A stretch of 32,382 bases of DNA from CAZFIM01 sp964519615. GTDB taxonomy: Bacteria > Chloroflexota > Dehalococcoidia > GIF9 > UBA5629. Shown piece by piece: positions 15,730 to 23,899 of this stretch. The notes below the pieces were generated by a model. That model searched no databases, was not told the origin of the DNA, and saw only the letters and a list, made by a program, of their open reading frames with translations. The DNA lies in contig CAZFIM010000031.1 of NCBI GenBank assembly GCA_964519615.1, positions 1 through 32,382 of the forward strand. Reading direction: 5' to 3'. A program made the position numbers and the translations under genes. Within the stretch, counting starts at the first letter, position 1. Each line of letters opens with the position of its first letter.

Positions 15730-17031
15730 TTATTTCAACAAATTCGGTAAAAAGAGCGAGATTTGCGGTACCAGCACCAGTAAAAGTACATGGAATAAAT
15801 CGGCAATGAAAAAGGGCAATATCCCCCTGAAAATAGTACCCATAGGCACGTCTTTTGCCACTCCTTTGATAATATATACGTTAATACCGATCGGCGGTGT
15901 AATCTGTCCGATTTCTGTAACCCGCACGATAATAATGCCGAACCAGATCGGATTGAAATCAAGCGCCATTATAAGCGGGAAAAAGATTGGAACGGTAAGC
16001 AATATCATTGCCATTGAGTCCATTACGCAACCCAGAAATAGATATACTAACAGTATCATAAGCAGGATTATATAGGGATCCACGGGTAATGCGGAGACAA
16101 CTGTAGCGAGCTCAAACGGCAATCTGGTAACGGCCAGAAATTTACCCAAGAAATTGGCACCAATTACGATAATAAAAATCATGGCGGTGGTTTTACATGT
16201 TTCCTTAAGGCTTCCGAAAAAGTTCCGCCATGTGAGCTGTCTTCTCCCCAGTGCAAACAGGAATGCGCCGAAGGCACCGATGCCGCCGGCTTCGGTTGGA
16301 CTGAAAACGCCGAGATAAAGACCGCCTATGACAATAACAAATAATACAAGAACAACCCATATTCCTTTCAGTGCGATGATTTTTTCTTTGAAGGTTGTCT
16401 GCGGACCGCGCGGTCCCATTACAGGGTTACGCAGGCAGAGGAAGTAAATGGTAGCTATATAAAAAACAGCTTCCAGGATTCCGGGAATAAAACCGGCCAG
16501 AAAGAGTTTTCCGATGGATTGTTCAGCAATAATGCCGTATATAATGAGAATCACGCTTGGCGGTATCAGAATACCCATGGTCCCGCCGGCAGCAATAGAG
16601 CCGGTAGCCAGACGGTCATCGTATTTATATTTGCGCATTTCGGGCAGAGCAACGGTTCCCATTGTGGCAGCAGTGGCTAAACTGGAACCACTTACGGCAG
16701 CAAACATGGCACAGGCGCCTACGGTGGCCATGGCCAGTCCGCCGCGCTGATGCCCCAGCCATTTATATACAGCAAAATAAAGATCCTGGCTGATACGCGC
16801 ATAGTAACAGAGCACACCCATGAGTATAAACAGGGGGACAACGGTTAACGCGGCATTGGTTGTCTGATCATAGGGCACTCTTTGCAGCAGGCCTAATCCT
16901 GCAGCCGGGCCTGATATTATAGCCATTCCCACAACGCCCACCAGCCCCATTGCCACCCCAATGGGTATACCTGAAAATATTAGAATGATCAGTATAATGA
17001 TGCCTATATAGCCTACCGTTATTGGTTCCAT
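15730..17031 (-). CDS. dctM: TRAP transporter large permease subunit (DctM type)
   Basis: A 433-residue membrane protein with about twelve hydrophobic segments. The first is TVGYIGIIILIILIFSGIPI. The TRAP large-subunit landmarks GTMGILIPPSVILIIYGIIAEQSIGKLFLAGFIPG and LGVFSPTEAGGIGAFGAFLF are clear. It is the ion-coupled channel that works with DctQ and the DctP receptor. Its start overlaps the end of dctQ by 13 bases, showing translational coupling. TRAP systems carry C4-dicarboxylates, keto acids, aromatic acids or sugars acids; the ligand is not evident. Confidence 0.93.
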   Translation of the reverse strand: MEPITVGYIGIIILIILIFSGIPIGVAMGLVGVVGMAIISGPAAGLGLLQRVPYDQTTNAALTVVPLFILMGVLCYYARISQDLYFAVYKWLGHQRGGLAMATVGACAMFAAVSGSSLATAATMGTVALPEMRKYKYDDRLATGSIAAGGTMGILIPPSVILIIYGIIAEQSIGKLFLAGFIPGILEAVFYIATIYFLCLRNPVMGPRGPQTTFKEKIIALKGIWVVLVLFVIVIGGLYLGVFSPTEAGGIGAFGAFLFALGRRQLTWRNFFGSLKETCKTTAMIFIIVIGANFLGKFLAVTRLPFELATVVSALPVDPYIILLMILLVYLFLGCVMDSMAMILLTVPIFFPLIMALDFNPIWFGIIIVRVTEIGQITPPIGINVYIIKGVAKDVPMGTIFRGILPFFIADLFHVLLLVLVPQISLFLPNLLK

Positions 17032-17534
17032 TTACCTGATACCTTTGCGATAGATTCAAGCAGAATAATGAGATATGCTATGGACAATAAGCTAAAACCG
17101 ATAGCCGTGATGATGACGAACGGGTAGATAGGCAAGGCCAGTGCGGGTGATTCATCCATAGCGCGAAATATCACCTGGGAATGGTAAACCGTACGCCACG
17201 ATATAGCTGTAAAAAATGCAAAAGTGAGCAAATTGGTGAAGACGCTAAGGCCATCCTGAATTTTCTGAGGAAGACGGGACGTAAATAAATCAACGTTAAC
17301 GTGTGCTTTTTGTAGAGCGGCATATGCTACCGTTGCGGCAACGACAAAGCCCATCATAAACTCACTCAGTTCATAGGAACCGAAAATAGGCTTGTTAAAA
17401 AGGTAGCGGAGGGAGACATCCGCTGCGGTCATAAACATCATGGCCGCCAAGATGCCTGCCCCCGCGCTGTTAACCCAGTACGTAACAGGGTTGAATATTT
17501 TGTATAGTCTATTTACTGATTTTGATAACCACAC
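17019..17534 (-). CDS. dctQ: TRAP transporter small permease subunit (DctQ type)
   Basis: A 171-residue membrane protein with four predicted helices: ILAAMMFMTAADVSLRYLF, FMMGFVVAATVAYAALQ, FTNLLTFAFFTAISW and FVIITAIGFSLLSIAYLIILL. YLFNKPIFGSYELSEFMM is the classical DctQ signature. It scaffolds the large permease. It starts 8 bases after dctP and overlaps dctM by 13 bases, so the three are one translational unit. Confidence 0.92.
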   Translation of the reverse strand: MWLSKSVNRLYKIFNPVTYWVNSAGAGILAAMMFMTAADVSLRYLFNKPIFGSYELSEFMMGFVVAATVAYAALQKAHVNVDLFTSRLPQKIQDGLSVFTNLLTFAFFTAISWRTVYHSQVIFRAMDESPALALPIYPFVIITAIGFSLLSIAYLIILLESIAKVSGKWNQ

Positions 17535-17542
17535 GTTATTTG

Positions 17543-18631
17543 CTATTTATAGTTTGCTATGAATTTCTGCAGTTCATCGAATACTTTCTGAGCGGGTAAT
17601 CCTTTACTTTCAAGATCGGCAATCTCCGCTGCCCATACACCCTCAGCTATTTTGACCGCTTGTGCAATATCTGAATCTGAAAGTGTACAGAATTGGTCTT
17701 CTGTAATGCCCATTTTCTTGATGTATTCAGGCTCGTCTCTGTCCCATGTCGCGGCGAAAATTTCTTTAACAGCATATTCACCGCTCACACTTTCAATGGC
17801 CTGTTGTACGTCAGCAGGTAGTGAGTTCCAGACATCTTTATTCATAACAACCCAGAAACCATTGACATAATAGTAGGGCTTTAAGTAGTAGTTCGTAACC
17901 TCATAGATTTTGAAACCTTCTGCACCGATGAGATCGATTGTCCAACCGTCAATAACGCCCTTTTCCATATTGGTATAAATATCTCCGGGCGGCATCATCA
18001 TCGGGACGGCACCGGCTGCTTCCAGCCATTTCAAAGAACCGCCGGCAGTGGTCCTGATTTTTTTACCTTTCAATTCCGCCAGCGAGCAGACTTTTTGTTT
18101 AAAAGCAAGTGGTGCCCCCTGATGTGTGGTGAGCGCCAGTACCTTTACATCGCTATATTCAGCTTGTACCTCAGGGAACGTCTCATAGAGATGCCAGAAT
18201 GCAAGGCTCCCCATAGTTGCATTTTTCAGGCCTAAATATGGCTGTTGAACCAGAGTGCTGAGGGGGAAGCGCCCGGCATAAAAACCATGGGTTGACCATC
18301 CCATATCTGCTACCCCGCTGATGACAGCGTCATACTGTGCAGGACCTTCTGCCAGAGCCGAAGCGGGATACATCGTAATCTTTACTTTGCCCCCGGTGGC
18401 CTCTTCGATCTTGGCAGCATATTCTGCAGTAGATCTGCCGCCTGGGCCCAATGGAGGATCATGATGTGAGAATTTAAGTTCGATTGGCTTGGTTTCAGGA
18501 GCGGGTGTTGGAGAAGGCGTGGGAGATGGTGTCGGTGATGGTTCCGGAGTTACCGGCTTTGCACAACCCATCACCAGCATACTGGCGGCAATGAGGAGTA
18601 CAAGAGTAGTGATTATCAACTTTTTTACCAT
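17543..18631 (-). CDS. dctP: TRAP transporter substrate-binding lipoprotein (DctP type)
   Basis: A 362-residue receptor. A lipoprotein signal ends at the lipobox LVMGC (Cys 23), followed by a Pro/Thr/Ser-rich linker (TPEPSPTPSPTP) to about residue 48. The binding domain begins with ELKFSHHDPPLGPGG. It contains GKKIRTT, where the Arg usually grips the ligand carboxylate, and GVIDGWTIDLIGAEGFKIYEVTNY. AAGGAGTCACAGCC precedes the ATG. It captures an organic acid outside the membrane and hands it to DctQM. The predicted leader is nearly 300 nt, starting at a promoter with the MarR-type palindrome. The exact ligand is unknown. Confidence 0.92.
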   Translation of the reverse strand: MVKKLIITTLVLLIAASMLVMGCAKPVTPEPSPTPSPTPSPTPAPETKPIELKFSHHDPPLGPGGRSTAEYAAKIEEATGGKVKITMYPASALAEGPAQYDAVISGVADMGWSTHGFYAGRFPLSTLVQQPYLGLKNATMGSLAFWHLYETFPEVQAEYSDVKVLALTTHQGAPLAFKQKVCSLAELKGKKIRTTAGGSLKWLEAAGAVPMMMPPGDIYTNMEKGVIDGWTIDLIGAEGFKIYEVTNYYLKPYYYVNGFWVVMNKDVWNSLPADVQQAIESVSGEYAVKEIFAATWDRDEPEYIKKMGITEDQFCTLSDSDIAQAVKIAEGVWAAEIADLESKGLPAQKVFDELQKFIANYK

Positions 18632-18915
18632 GGCTGTGACTCCTTTTTTGAATATTACGGATCTACAGTTCCAATTTGACTGTTCTACATATCGGGTAAA
18701 AGTAATAGAAAATCAAGCAATTTTTATGATGTGTATGGGATTACTTACTTAATTATTCTTTTGTTGAACCTCCTTTCCGCAGGATATAAATAATCTGTTC
18801 ACAATATAAATGAGGACAAGTACTCTATTTCGTATACCTATAATACCATACTATCAGAGCATAGCAACAGAGATTAGCTAACCATAATTTGCTGCAAATG
18901 TATAATAGAAAATTC

Positions 18916-18933
18916 AAAATCCAATTGGATTTT
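18916..18933. promoter_or_regulatory. Putative MarR operator 3, perfect 18-base palindrome
   Basis: AAAATCCAATTGGATTTT is perfectly symmetric and directly abuts the TATAAT of the leftward promoter, so it would cover the TRAP operon start. Its 12-base centre equals operator 2 at the marR promoter 13.3 kb away. This suggests co-regulation of uptake and catabolism by one MarR protein, an inference from the shared site. Confidence 0.7.
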
Positions 18934-18942
18934 ATTATAGCA
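18934..18942 (-). promoter_or_regulatory. Extended -10 promoter for the TRAP operon
   Basis: The minus strand reads TGCTATAAT, a perfect extended -10. TTGACT lies upstream at only 8 bases, so it is not a normal -35. The predicted start, about 18927, is inside the palindrome. Confidence 0.55.
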
Positions 18943-19110
18943 CAGTGAGTCAAGCTTCTATGAAAAATATGCTCAAAATCTGTTTTGTAAAACTTCTATT
19001 TAAGCGGGAGACAGTTATCCTGTGGAACAATTAAATATTTGATAAAAATACATCAACGCTCATTTCAAGGTCTCTACTTACTGTTTGTACAGCAATTGAC
19101 AATTATTTCT

Positions 19111-19119
19111 TGATATAAC
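19111..19119 (+). promoter_or_regulatory. Candidate extended -10 promoter for the zinc-ribbon gene
   Basis: TGATATAAC lies 38 bases before the ATG. TTGACA at 19096-19101 is only 12 bases away, so the site would depend on the extended -10. Confidence 0.4.
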
Positions 19120-19157
19120 AGAATTGTAATAAGCCGGCGGTTGAACGGAGACTGAAT

Positions 19158-19394
19158 ATGTCTGAGAAAAAGGCATTTAATGTGGATAAGACAGATTTAA
19201 CCGGCTGGGCATGTCCCAGACATATTGAGCCTGTTATATGGGAATTTGCTTGCTGTCAATGCCAGCACATATTTACTACCCCGGTACCCCGCGGGCCGAA
19301 GGAAGAAAAGCAATTAAAATGCCCGTTGTGCGCAAGTTCCCGTATAAAACGAACAACCGTCGATAGTATTGAGCCCGTTTTCTGCGGGGGCTGA
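19158..19394 (+). CDS. Small zinc-ribbon protein, function unknown
   Basis: A 78-residue protein with seven cysteines. The C32/C33/C35 and C55/C58 (CPLC) groups look like two knuckles of a zinc ribbon or rubredoxin-like site; C19 and C76 (CGG at the end) could also take part. A possible -10 and a weak GGAG ribosome site lie upstream. It is divergent from dctP and convergent with the flavin reductase gene. It is a plausible metal-binding or redox accessory protein, but I do not recognise the family. Confidence 0.6.
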   Translation: MSEKKAFNVDKTDLTGWACPRHIEPVIWEFACCQCQHIFTTPVPRGPKEEKQLKCPLCASSRIKRTTVDSIEPVFCGG

Positions 19395-19401
19395 TAACTT
19401 A

Positions 19402-19438
19402 AATCAAGCGGCCGTGAGCCGCTTCCGGAGCCTTGATT
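19402..19438. terminator. Probable bidirectional terminator hairpin
   Basis: AAGCGGC-CGTGA-GCCGCTT forms a perfect 7-base stem (19406-19424). AATCAAG at 19402 can also pair with CTTGATT at 19432. It lies between convergent genes, overlapping the last bases of the flavin reductase stop. T-runs are weak on both sides. Confidence 0.45.
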
Positions 19439-21509
19439 ATAATCTGCGGGCGATCTCTGCCGCGCCGTTAACTGCATCGGCTATTAAACCAGGTGTATCG
19501 CAATCGCCTGTAGTATACAGTTCATACATGCTATCTGAGAGTGCTTCGTAGAGAGCAGTGTTGGGATTAAGCGGCAGTGCGGGGATAATTGTATGGGCAC
19601 TGACTTTCTCCATTTCTCCTGTCTCTGTGCTGATGATGAGGCTATCAGCAGTTATCTCACGGACAACCGCATTCATTTTGAATATGGTGCCTTTTTCCTT
19701 TAACCAATCCAGTAATCGCTCCTTGACTTCCTCGGGAACCATGTCAGATCCCGGGGCCTCTGCAGAATCGACAATAGTAACAGCTCTCCCGCGTTTGACC
19801 AGGAATTCAGCCAGTTCGCAACCCTGGATACCGCTTCCTAGAATAACCACCTTACGGCCGATTGGCATCCATATTTTGGAGAGTCTATTTAAGCCGTTCG
19901 CTCCGGTAAAGCGCAGGAAAAACCTCAGCATTTTGTGTAAATCTGAAGCTTGCAGCACTATATTGCCGTTGATTCCTGTAATTGCAGGTGCAATTGTTTT
20001 TCCTCCGGCTGCAAGTATTACTGCATCGCAATTATGACCCAAAATATAGTCTTTATCCGCTGTTTTATTATTAACGATGTTCACTCCGAGAGAAGATAGC
20101 TGGCGGGCGAAATATGAAATCAAAGCCGGAATTTCCTCTATAGCGCACCCTTTAATAGCAGCCGCAAGAGAAAGTAGTCCGCCCAATTTTCTCTCTTTTT
20201 CAATAAGGGTGACTTTATGTCCTCTGGCAGCAGCGACTCTGGCTGCTTCCAATCCGGCAGGTCCTCCTCCGATAACCATGACTTTTTTCACTTTTTGAAC
20301 CGGATCGGTTGTGAGTTCATACTCTCTTCCCAATGAAGAATTGATACGGCAGCGTATTGGCTGGTTTTGTCTGCGCGTGTGCCAGCAATAGCAACAGGCC
20401 GTACACGGCGCGATATCTTGCAGCCGCCCGGAAGCGACCTTATGCGGCAGTTCCGGGTCTGCAAGCAGACGACGGTTCATGCCGATAAAATCTGCTTTCC
20501 CTCCGCGCAAAACCGATTCTCCCAGTTCGGGATCCATTCTGCCCACTACTATAACAGGAATAGAAACAACCTTTTTTACAGCTTCACTCAAGGGAACAAA
20601 GGCTCCTGCCCCGCCTTTACTCCAGTCCAGATATCCCGGTAGTGGCCCGGGCTCAGGAAACAGCAGCTGCTCAGGACCCGGGTGAATGAAATGATATTTA
20701 CCGTACCCGTATGCTCGTATTTGCAGGGCATCTATTCCGGCATCCTCTACAATTTTTGCTATACCGCACGCTTCATCTATGGTTGTACCATTAGCGATAC
20801 CGCACTCCGCACCGGTTAAAAGAACCGAGACAGCAAAACCATCTCCCCTGCGTTTTTTTATCTCTGCGACTATTTGTACCAGAAAACGAGCCCTGTTCTC
20901 CAGACTTTGGGGTCCGTATTCGTCCTTTCTCATATTCCAGGCACGGGAGATGAAACTGTTGATCAGGTGGGCAGAGGAAGCATTTATCTCAACACCGTCG
21001 AATCCGGCTTCGTATGCTCTGTCTGACGCATCAGCAAATTTTTTTACCAGATCTATTATCTCCGTTTGTGTTATTTCTCTTGTCTCATCCAGATGAGGAT
21101 TGGGCAGCAGGCTTTTTGAAAGGCTGGAGGAAGCGATAGGCTGAATTCCGGACCATTTTGAGGGGTGCCATGGGCCGGAGTGAAATAGTTGGAGAAATAT
21201 GGGACAATCTTGTCTGTGAATGCTTTCTGTTAAACGCCGATATCCGGGAATGAACCGGTCATCTTCCAGGTGGAGTTGAACTGACGGATGGTGGATGCCA
21301 AGAGGAAAATCGACCCCTGTAGATTCCACTATTATAAGGCCTGTTCCTCCTTTGGCAAGGGCTTCATAGAAACCGATTATTCTCGCTCCGACCTGACCAT
21401 CCGTCTCAATAAATGAAGTGCCGGCTCCGGTTTTAACAAGTCGGTTTCTAATTTTTACTTTTCCAATATGGTGAGGTTCAAGGAGTTTTCTGTATGCAGA
21501 TGCGGCCAT
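19437..21509 (-). CDS. NADH:flavin oxidoreductase of the 2,4-dienoyl-CoA reductase / trimethylamine dehydrogenase type
   Basis: A 690-residue protein from the ATG at 21509, chosen because GGAGGAG lies 7 bases upstream; an ATG 11 codons earlier lacks a ribosome site. Residues 1-360 form the Old-Yellow-Enzyme barrel (FLQLFHSGPW, then DEYGPQSLENRARF). C369/C372/C375/C387 (CX2CX2CX11C) bind a 4Fe-4S cluster. FAD and NAD(P) domains follow, with VIGGGPAGLEAARVAA near 410 and VVILGSGIQGCELAEFL. The family reduces activated C=C bonds or demethylates amines. The usual catalytic Tyr in GYLIN of dienoyl-CoA reductase is replaced by H181 in AHLIN, so the activity may differ. It converges with the zinc-ribbon gene. 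Confidence 0.85.
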   Translation of the reverse strand: MAASAYRKLLEPHHIGKVKIRNRLVKTGAGTSFIETDGQVGARIIGFYEALAKGGTGLIIVESTGVDFPLGIHHPSVQLHLEDDRFIPGYRRLTESIHRQDCPIFLQLFHSGPWHPSKWSGIQPIASSSLSKSLLPNPHLDETREITQTEIIDLVKKFADASDRAYEAGFDGVEINASSAHLINSFISRAWNMRKDEYGPQSLENRARFLVQIVAEIKKRRGDGFAVSVLLTGAECGIANGTTIDEACGIAKIVEDAGIDALQIRAYGYGKYHFIHPGPEQLLFPEPGPLPGYLDWSKGGAGAFVPLSEAVKKVVSIPVIVVGRMDPELGESVLRGGKADFIGMNRRLLADPELPHKVASGRLQDIAPCTACCYCWHTRRQNQPIRCRINSSLGREYELTTDPVQKVKKVMVIGGGPAGLEAARVAAARGHKVTLIEKERKLGGLLSLAAAIKGCAIEEIPALISYFARQLSSLGVNIVNNKTADKDYILGHNCDAVILAAGGKTIAPAITGINGNIVLQASDLHKMLRFFLRFTGANGLNRLSKIWMPIGRKVVILGSGIQGCELAEFLVKRGRAVTIVDSAEAPGSDMVPEEVKERLLDWLKEKGTIFKMNAVVREITADSLIISTETGEMEKVSAHTIIPALPLNPNTALYEALSDSMYELYTTGDCDTPGLIADAVNGAAEIARRL

Positions 21510-21928
21510 TTGTTTCTCCTCCACCAGAGCATTATACTCCATCCGTTTCCAGAGGTGTTCATTTTTGGCAGCGGCAAATATAAGTGTGTCGCGGGGACGT
21601 AATTCCGGGTTATCAATATACTTTCAATTTATCATTGACAGTGAACAAGAAACATGCCCCAGAAATGTATGCCATCTTATATCATTTCATATTTGATACT
21701 CAAGGGGTAAAGCATTATCATTTATATGCAGGTAAATGTATCATTGTTTGATAACGCTGCTGTACAGTCATCCGCAGAATAGATGATTTGAAGTTACGTT
21801 TTGTTTTACCGTAAATATATTTATTGCAGCGATACATGCCTGTTTATACGATTGATGCATTGCGGGTGGATTTTTAAAAACAGCGGATAAATAAGCGTGT
21901 CACTATGTACATATAATGGAGAAAAAGA
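21510..21928. other. Intergenic region upstream of flavin reductase and molybdopterin-binding gene
   Basis: These 419 bases lie between divergent genes. I see a TATAAT on the minus strand at 21531-21536, about 22 bases before the flavin reductase ATG, with a poor -35. A short inverted repeat, TATCA-TTGTT-TGATA, lies at 21739-21753. No gene, no clear riboswitch and no MarR palindrome are visible. Confidence 0.45.
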
Positions 21929-22951
21929 ATGCTAAAAAAGATATCGGTTGAAGATGCCGTAGGTCTGACACTGGCCCACGATATTACCAAAGTTATACCG
22001 GGGGAATTCAAGGGCCCTGCATTTCGCAGGGGACATATTATTACTATTGAAGATATTGCTGAATTGAAAAGCATTGGCAAGGAACACGTATATATAATGG
22101 AACTTGAGCAAGGAGAGATACATGAAGAAGAAGCTGCCGTAAGGATAGCTCATGCTATCTGCGGAAGCGGGCTCGAGTATTCAGCACCTAAGGAAGGCAG
22201 AATTAATATCACTGCAAAACAGTCGGGCTTGCTTAAAATCAGAGTTCCAGTGGTAGAAAAACTCAATATGATTGGAGATATTCTTATATCTACTTTACAT
22301 AATAATAGATACTGTCAGAAAGGTACTGTAGTAGCTGCAACAAAAATCATCCCACTTTATACCGATGAGGCGAAAATACTGGAACTGGAAAGCATCTGCA
22401 CGTCGGAAGGGACAGTTATCGATGTTGTTACGCTTCCTGAGAAAAAAGTGGGAATGGTAATTACCGGCAATGAGGTATATAACGGCAGCAGAAAGGATGC
22501 CTTTTACCCCGTTATCAGCAAAAAGATCGAGCATTACGGTTCAAGGATGGTAAAGAAAATTCTTGTACCCGATAATATCGATGCGATCGCAGGAGCTGTG
22601 CTGGAGTTGAAAAAGGAGCCTTGCGATCTGATCCTTACCTGCGGCGGACTTTCAGTTGATGCGGATGATGTAACATTGGAAGGGGTGATTAAAAGCGGTG
22701 CGCATATAATTTCCTACGGCGCTCCCGTAATGCCGGGTGCGATGTTTCTTGTGGCGGAAATCAATGGAATTACCATACTGGGCGCTCCCGGTGCGGTTAT
22801 CTATAATAAGACCACAGTTCTTGATATTATACTTCCCCGCGTACTGGCCGGTGAGAGAATAGAAAAGAAAGATATTGTGAAGCTGGCAAGCGGAGGGCTT
22901 TGTCTCAACTGCAGCAAGTGTGTCTTTCCGCTCTGTCATTTTGGTAAGTAG
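21929..22951 (+). CDS. Molybdopterin-binding (MoaB/MoeA-like) protein with Cys-rich tail
   Basis: A 340-residue protein. The central and C-terminal parts contain the molybdopterin-binding fold: VGMVITGNEVYNGSRKD, then LILTCGGLSVDADDVTLEGV and a GAPGAVIYNKTTVLDIILP loop. The N-terminal about 170 residues resemble the first domains of MoeA-like proteins but are shortened. A C-terminal CLNCSKCVFPLC (CX2CX2CX4C) may bind Fe-S or zinc. Such proteins insert or sense molybdopterin; the nearby molybdenum enzymes would need this. GGAG precedes the ATG. It is an independent gene upstream of the DUF5320 cluster. Confidence 0.8.
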   Translation: MLKKISVEDAVGLTLAHDITKVIPGEFKGPAFRRGHIITIEDIAELKSIGKEHVYIMELEQGEIHEEEAAVRIAHAICGSGLEYSAPKEGRINITAKQSGLLKIRVPVVEKLNMIGDILISTLHNNRYCQKGTVVAATKIIPLYTDEAKILELESICTSEGTVIDVVTLPEKKVGMVITGNEVYNGSRKDAFYPVISKKIEHYGSRMVKKILVPDNIDAIAGAVLELKKEPCDLILTCGGLSVDADDVTLEGVIKSGAHIISYGAPVMPGAMFLVAEINGITILGAPGAVIYNKTTVLDIILPRVLAGERIEKKDIVKLASGGLCLNCSKCVFPLCHFGK

Positions 22952-22963
22952 AATTATTTGCTT

Positions 22964-22980
22964 TGCCAATGCTTTTGGCA
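22964..22980 (+). other. Small hairpin after the molybdopterin-binding gene
   Basis: TGCCAA-TGCTT-TTGGCA forms a 6-base stem 12 bases after the stop. No T-run follows, so it is at best a weak terminator. Confidence 0.3.
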
Positions 22981-23087
22981 GATCTGGATTCGGTCCGGCC
23001 GGCTTGCTTTTATTTAGTAAATAGCTCACCTCCCTTCTGTTGCATCTTACGTATTTTCCAGTTTGTTATAGTTATCCATTATCGAAC

Positions 23088-23116
23088 TTGACTAACAGGT
23101 AATATATTATTAGAAT
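23088..23116 (+). promoter_or_regulatory. Sigma-70-type promoter for the DUF5320/NifX/ATPase cluster
   Basis: TTGACT (23088-23093) and TAGAAT (23111-23116) are separated by exactly 17 bases. The predicted start near 23123 is 40 bases before the first ATG. This is the best two-box promoter in the window. Confidence 0.65.
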
Positions 23117-23162
23117 AAATATGAGCATATGCTCAAAATGTCTGCATGGAGGGGTAATAATC

Positions 23163-23510
23163 ATGGTAAGAGGATTTGGATTAGGATACGGAAGAGGTAT
23201 GGGACGTGGAATGGGTGGAGGGTTTGGATTCGGTTTTCGCGGAAGTACGCCGCCATGGCCGTATGTTGGTCGGGGACGGGGAGGTCTGCCGCGTTGCGGC
23301 TATTACCTTGATAGAGGAATCGCAGGTCCATGGCCTTTCGGACAACAACCTGCCGATGCTGGAGTATATTCTTCTTACGGTTATCCGGCATATTCTCAAC
23401 CTGAGACCGGAAAGCATGATCTCGGTGTTCTAAAAGAACAGGCAGAAATGATAAAAAGAGAGATTGAAAGCATCAATGCGAGAATATGTGACCTTGAAAA
23501 GGATGAATAA
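23163..23510 (+). CDS. DUF5320-type Gly/Arg-rich small protein with C-terminal coiled coil
   Basis: A 115-residue protein. The ATG at 23163 is preferred to an earlier one at 23121 because GGAGGGG sits 8 bases before it. Residues 4-40 are Gly/Arg/Met/Phe-rich (GRGMGRGMGGGFGFG), the middle is Pro/Tyr-rich, and 85-113 form a likely coiled coil (LGVLKEQAEMIKREIESIN). DUF5320 proteins accompany NifX-like and ferredoxin-ATPase genes in anaerobes, and their role is unknown. It is the first gene of the cluster. Confidence 0.75.
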   Translation: MVRGFGLGYGRGMGRGMGGGFGFGFRGSTPPWPYVGRGRGGLPRCGYYLDRGIAGPWPFGQQPADAGVYSSYGYPAYSQPETGKHDLGVLKEQAEMIKREIESINARICDLEKDE

Positions 23511-23549
23511 TAATATTTTTTTATATGAGTAAAATGAAGGAGGGGTACT

Positions 23550-23852
23550 ATGCCCGGATTTGATGGTACAGGCCCACGCGGCATGGGGCCGATGACAGGT
23601 GGCGGAAGGGGATTTTGCAGCCCATCGGGGTTACAAGCGCGATCGGGATGGTGGAGATATGGTGGTTTTCGGGACGCTACATGCAGAAATCCATATTACG
23701 GTATGCAGCCTACAGGATACGGACCGCTTCCATTCTCTCAACCAATAACACGGAAGCAGGAAATTGACATGCTTAGAGGCCAGGCGCAGGCGCTGAGCGA
23801 ACAACTGAACAATATAGAATCCATGATCGATGATATGAAAAAACAAGCGTAA
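23550..23852 (+). CDS. DUF5320 family small protein
   Basis: A 100-residue protein starting MPGFDGTGPRGMGPMTGGGRGFC, the recognisable DUF5320 N-terminus. The tail DMLRGQAQALSEQLNNIESM is a coiled coil almost like that of the NifX-like neighbour (QALSEQL is shared). AAGGAGGGG precedes the ATG. It is 39 bases after the first DUF5320 gene and in the same operon. The function is unknown; a role as scaffold or assembly partner for metal-cluster proteins is a guess. Confidence 0.85.
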   Translation: MPGFDGTGPRGMGPMTGGGRGFCSPSGLQARSGWWRYGGFRDATCRNPYYGMQPTGYGPLPFSQPITRKQEIDMLRGQAQALSEQLNNIESMIDDMKKQA

Positions 23853-23899
23853 ATGTTAGTATAAAAATATGGAAGCAGACTAAAAAAAAGGAGAGGTAA

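Larger units (their letters stand above)
18632..19157. other. Divergent regulatory region between dctP and the zinc-ribbon gene
   Basis: The 526 bases carry no supported gene. They contain the perfect palindrome at 18916-18933, an extended -10 reading left (18934-18942) and another reading right (19111-19119). A minus-strand AAAGGAGGT at 18768-18776 looks like a ribosome site but no start codon or open frame follows. Confidence 0.6.

Noticed and set aside
18768..18776. Orphan ribosome-binding site AAAGGAGGT on the minus strand upstream of dctP
   Set aside because: No start codon at suitable distance and no open frame beyond a few codons.
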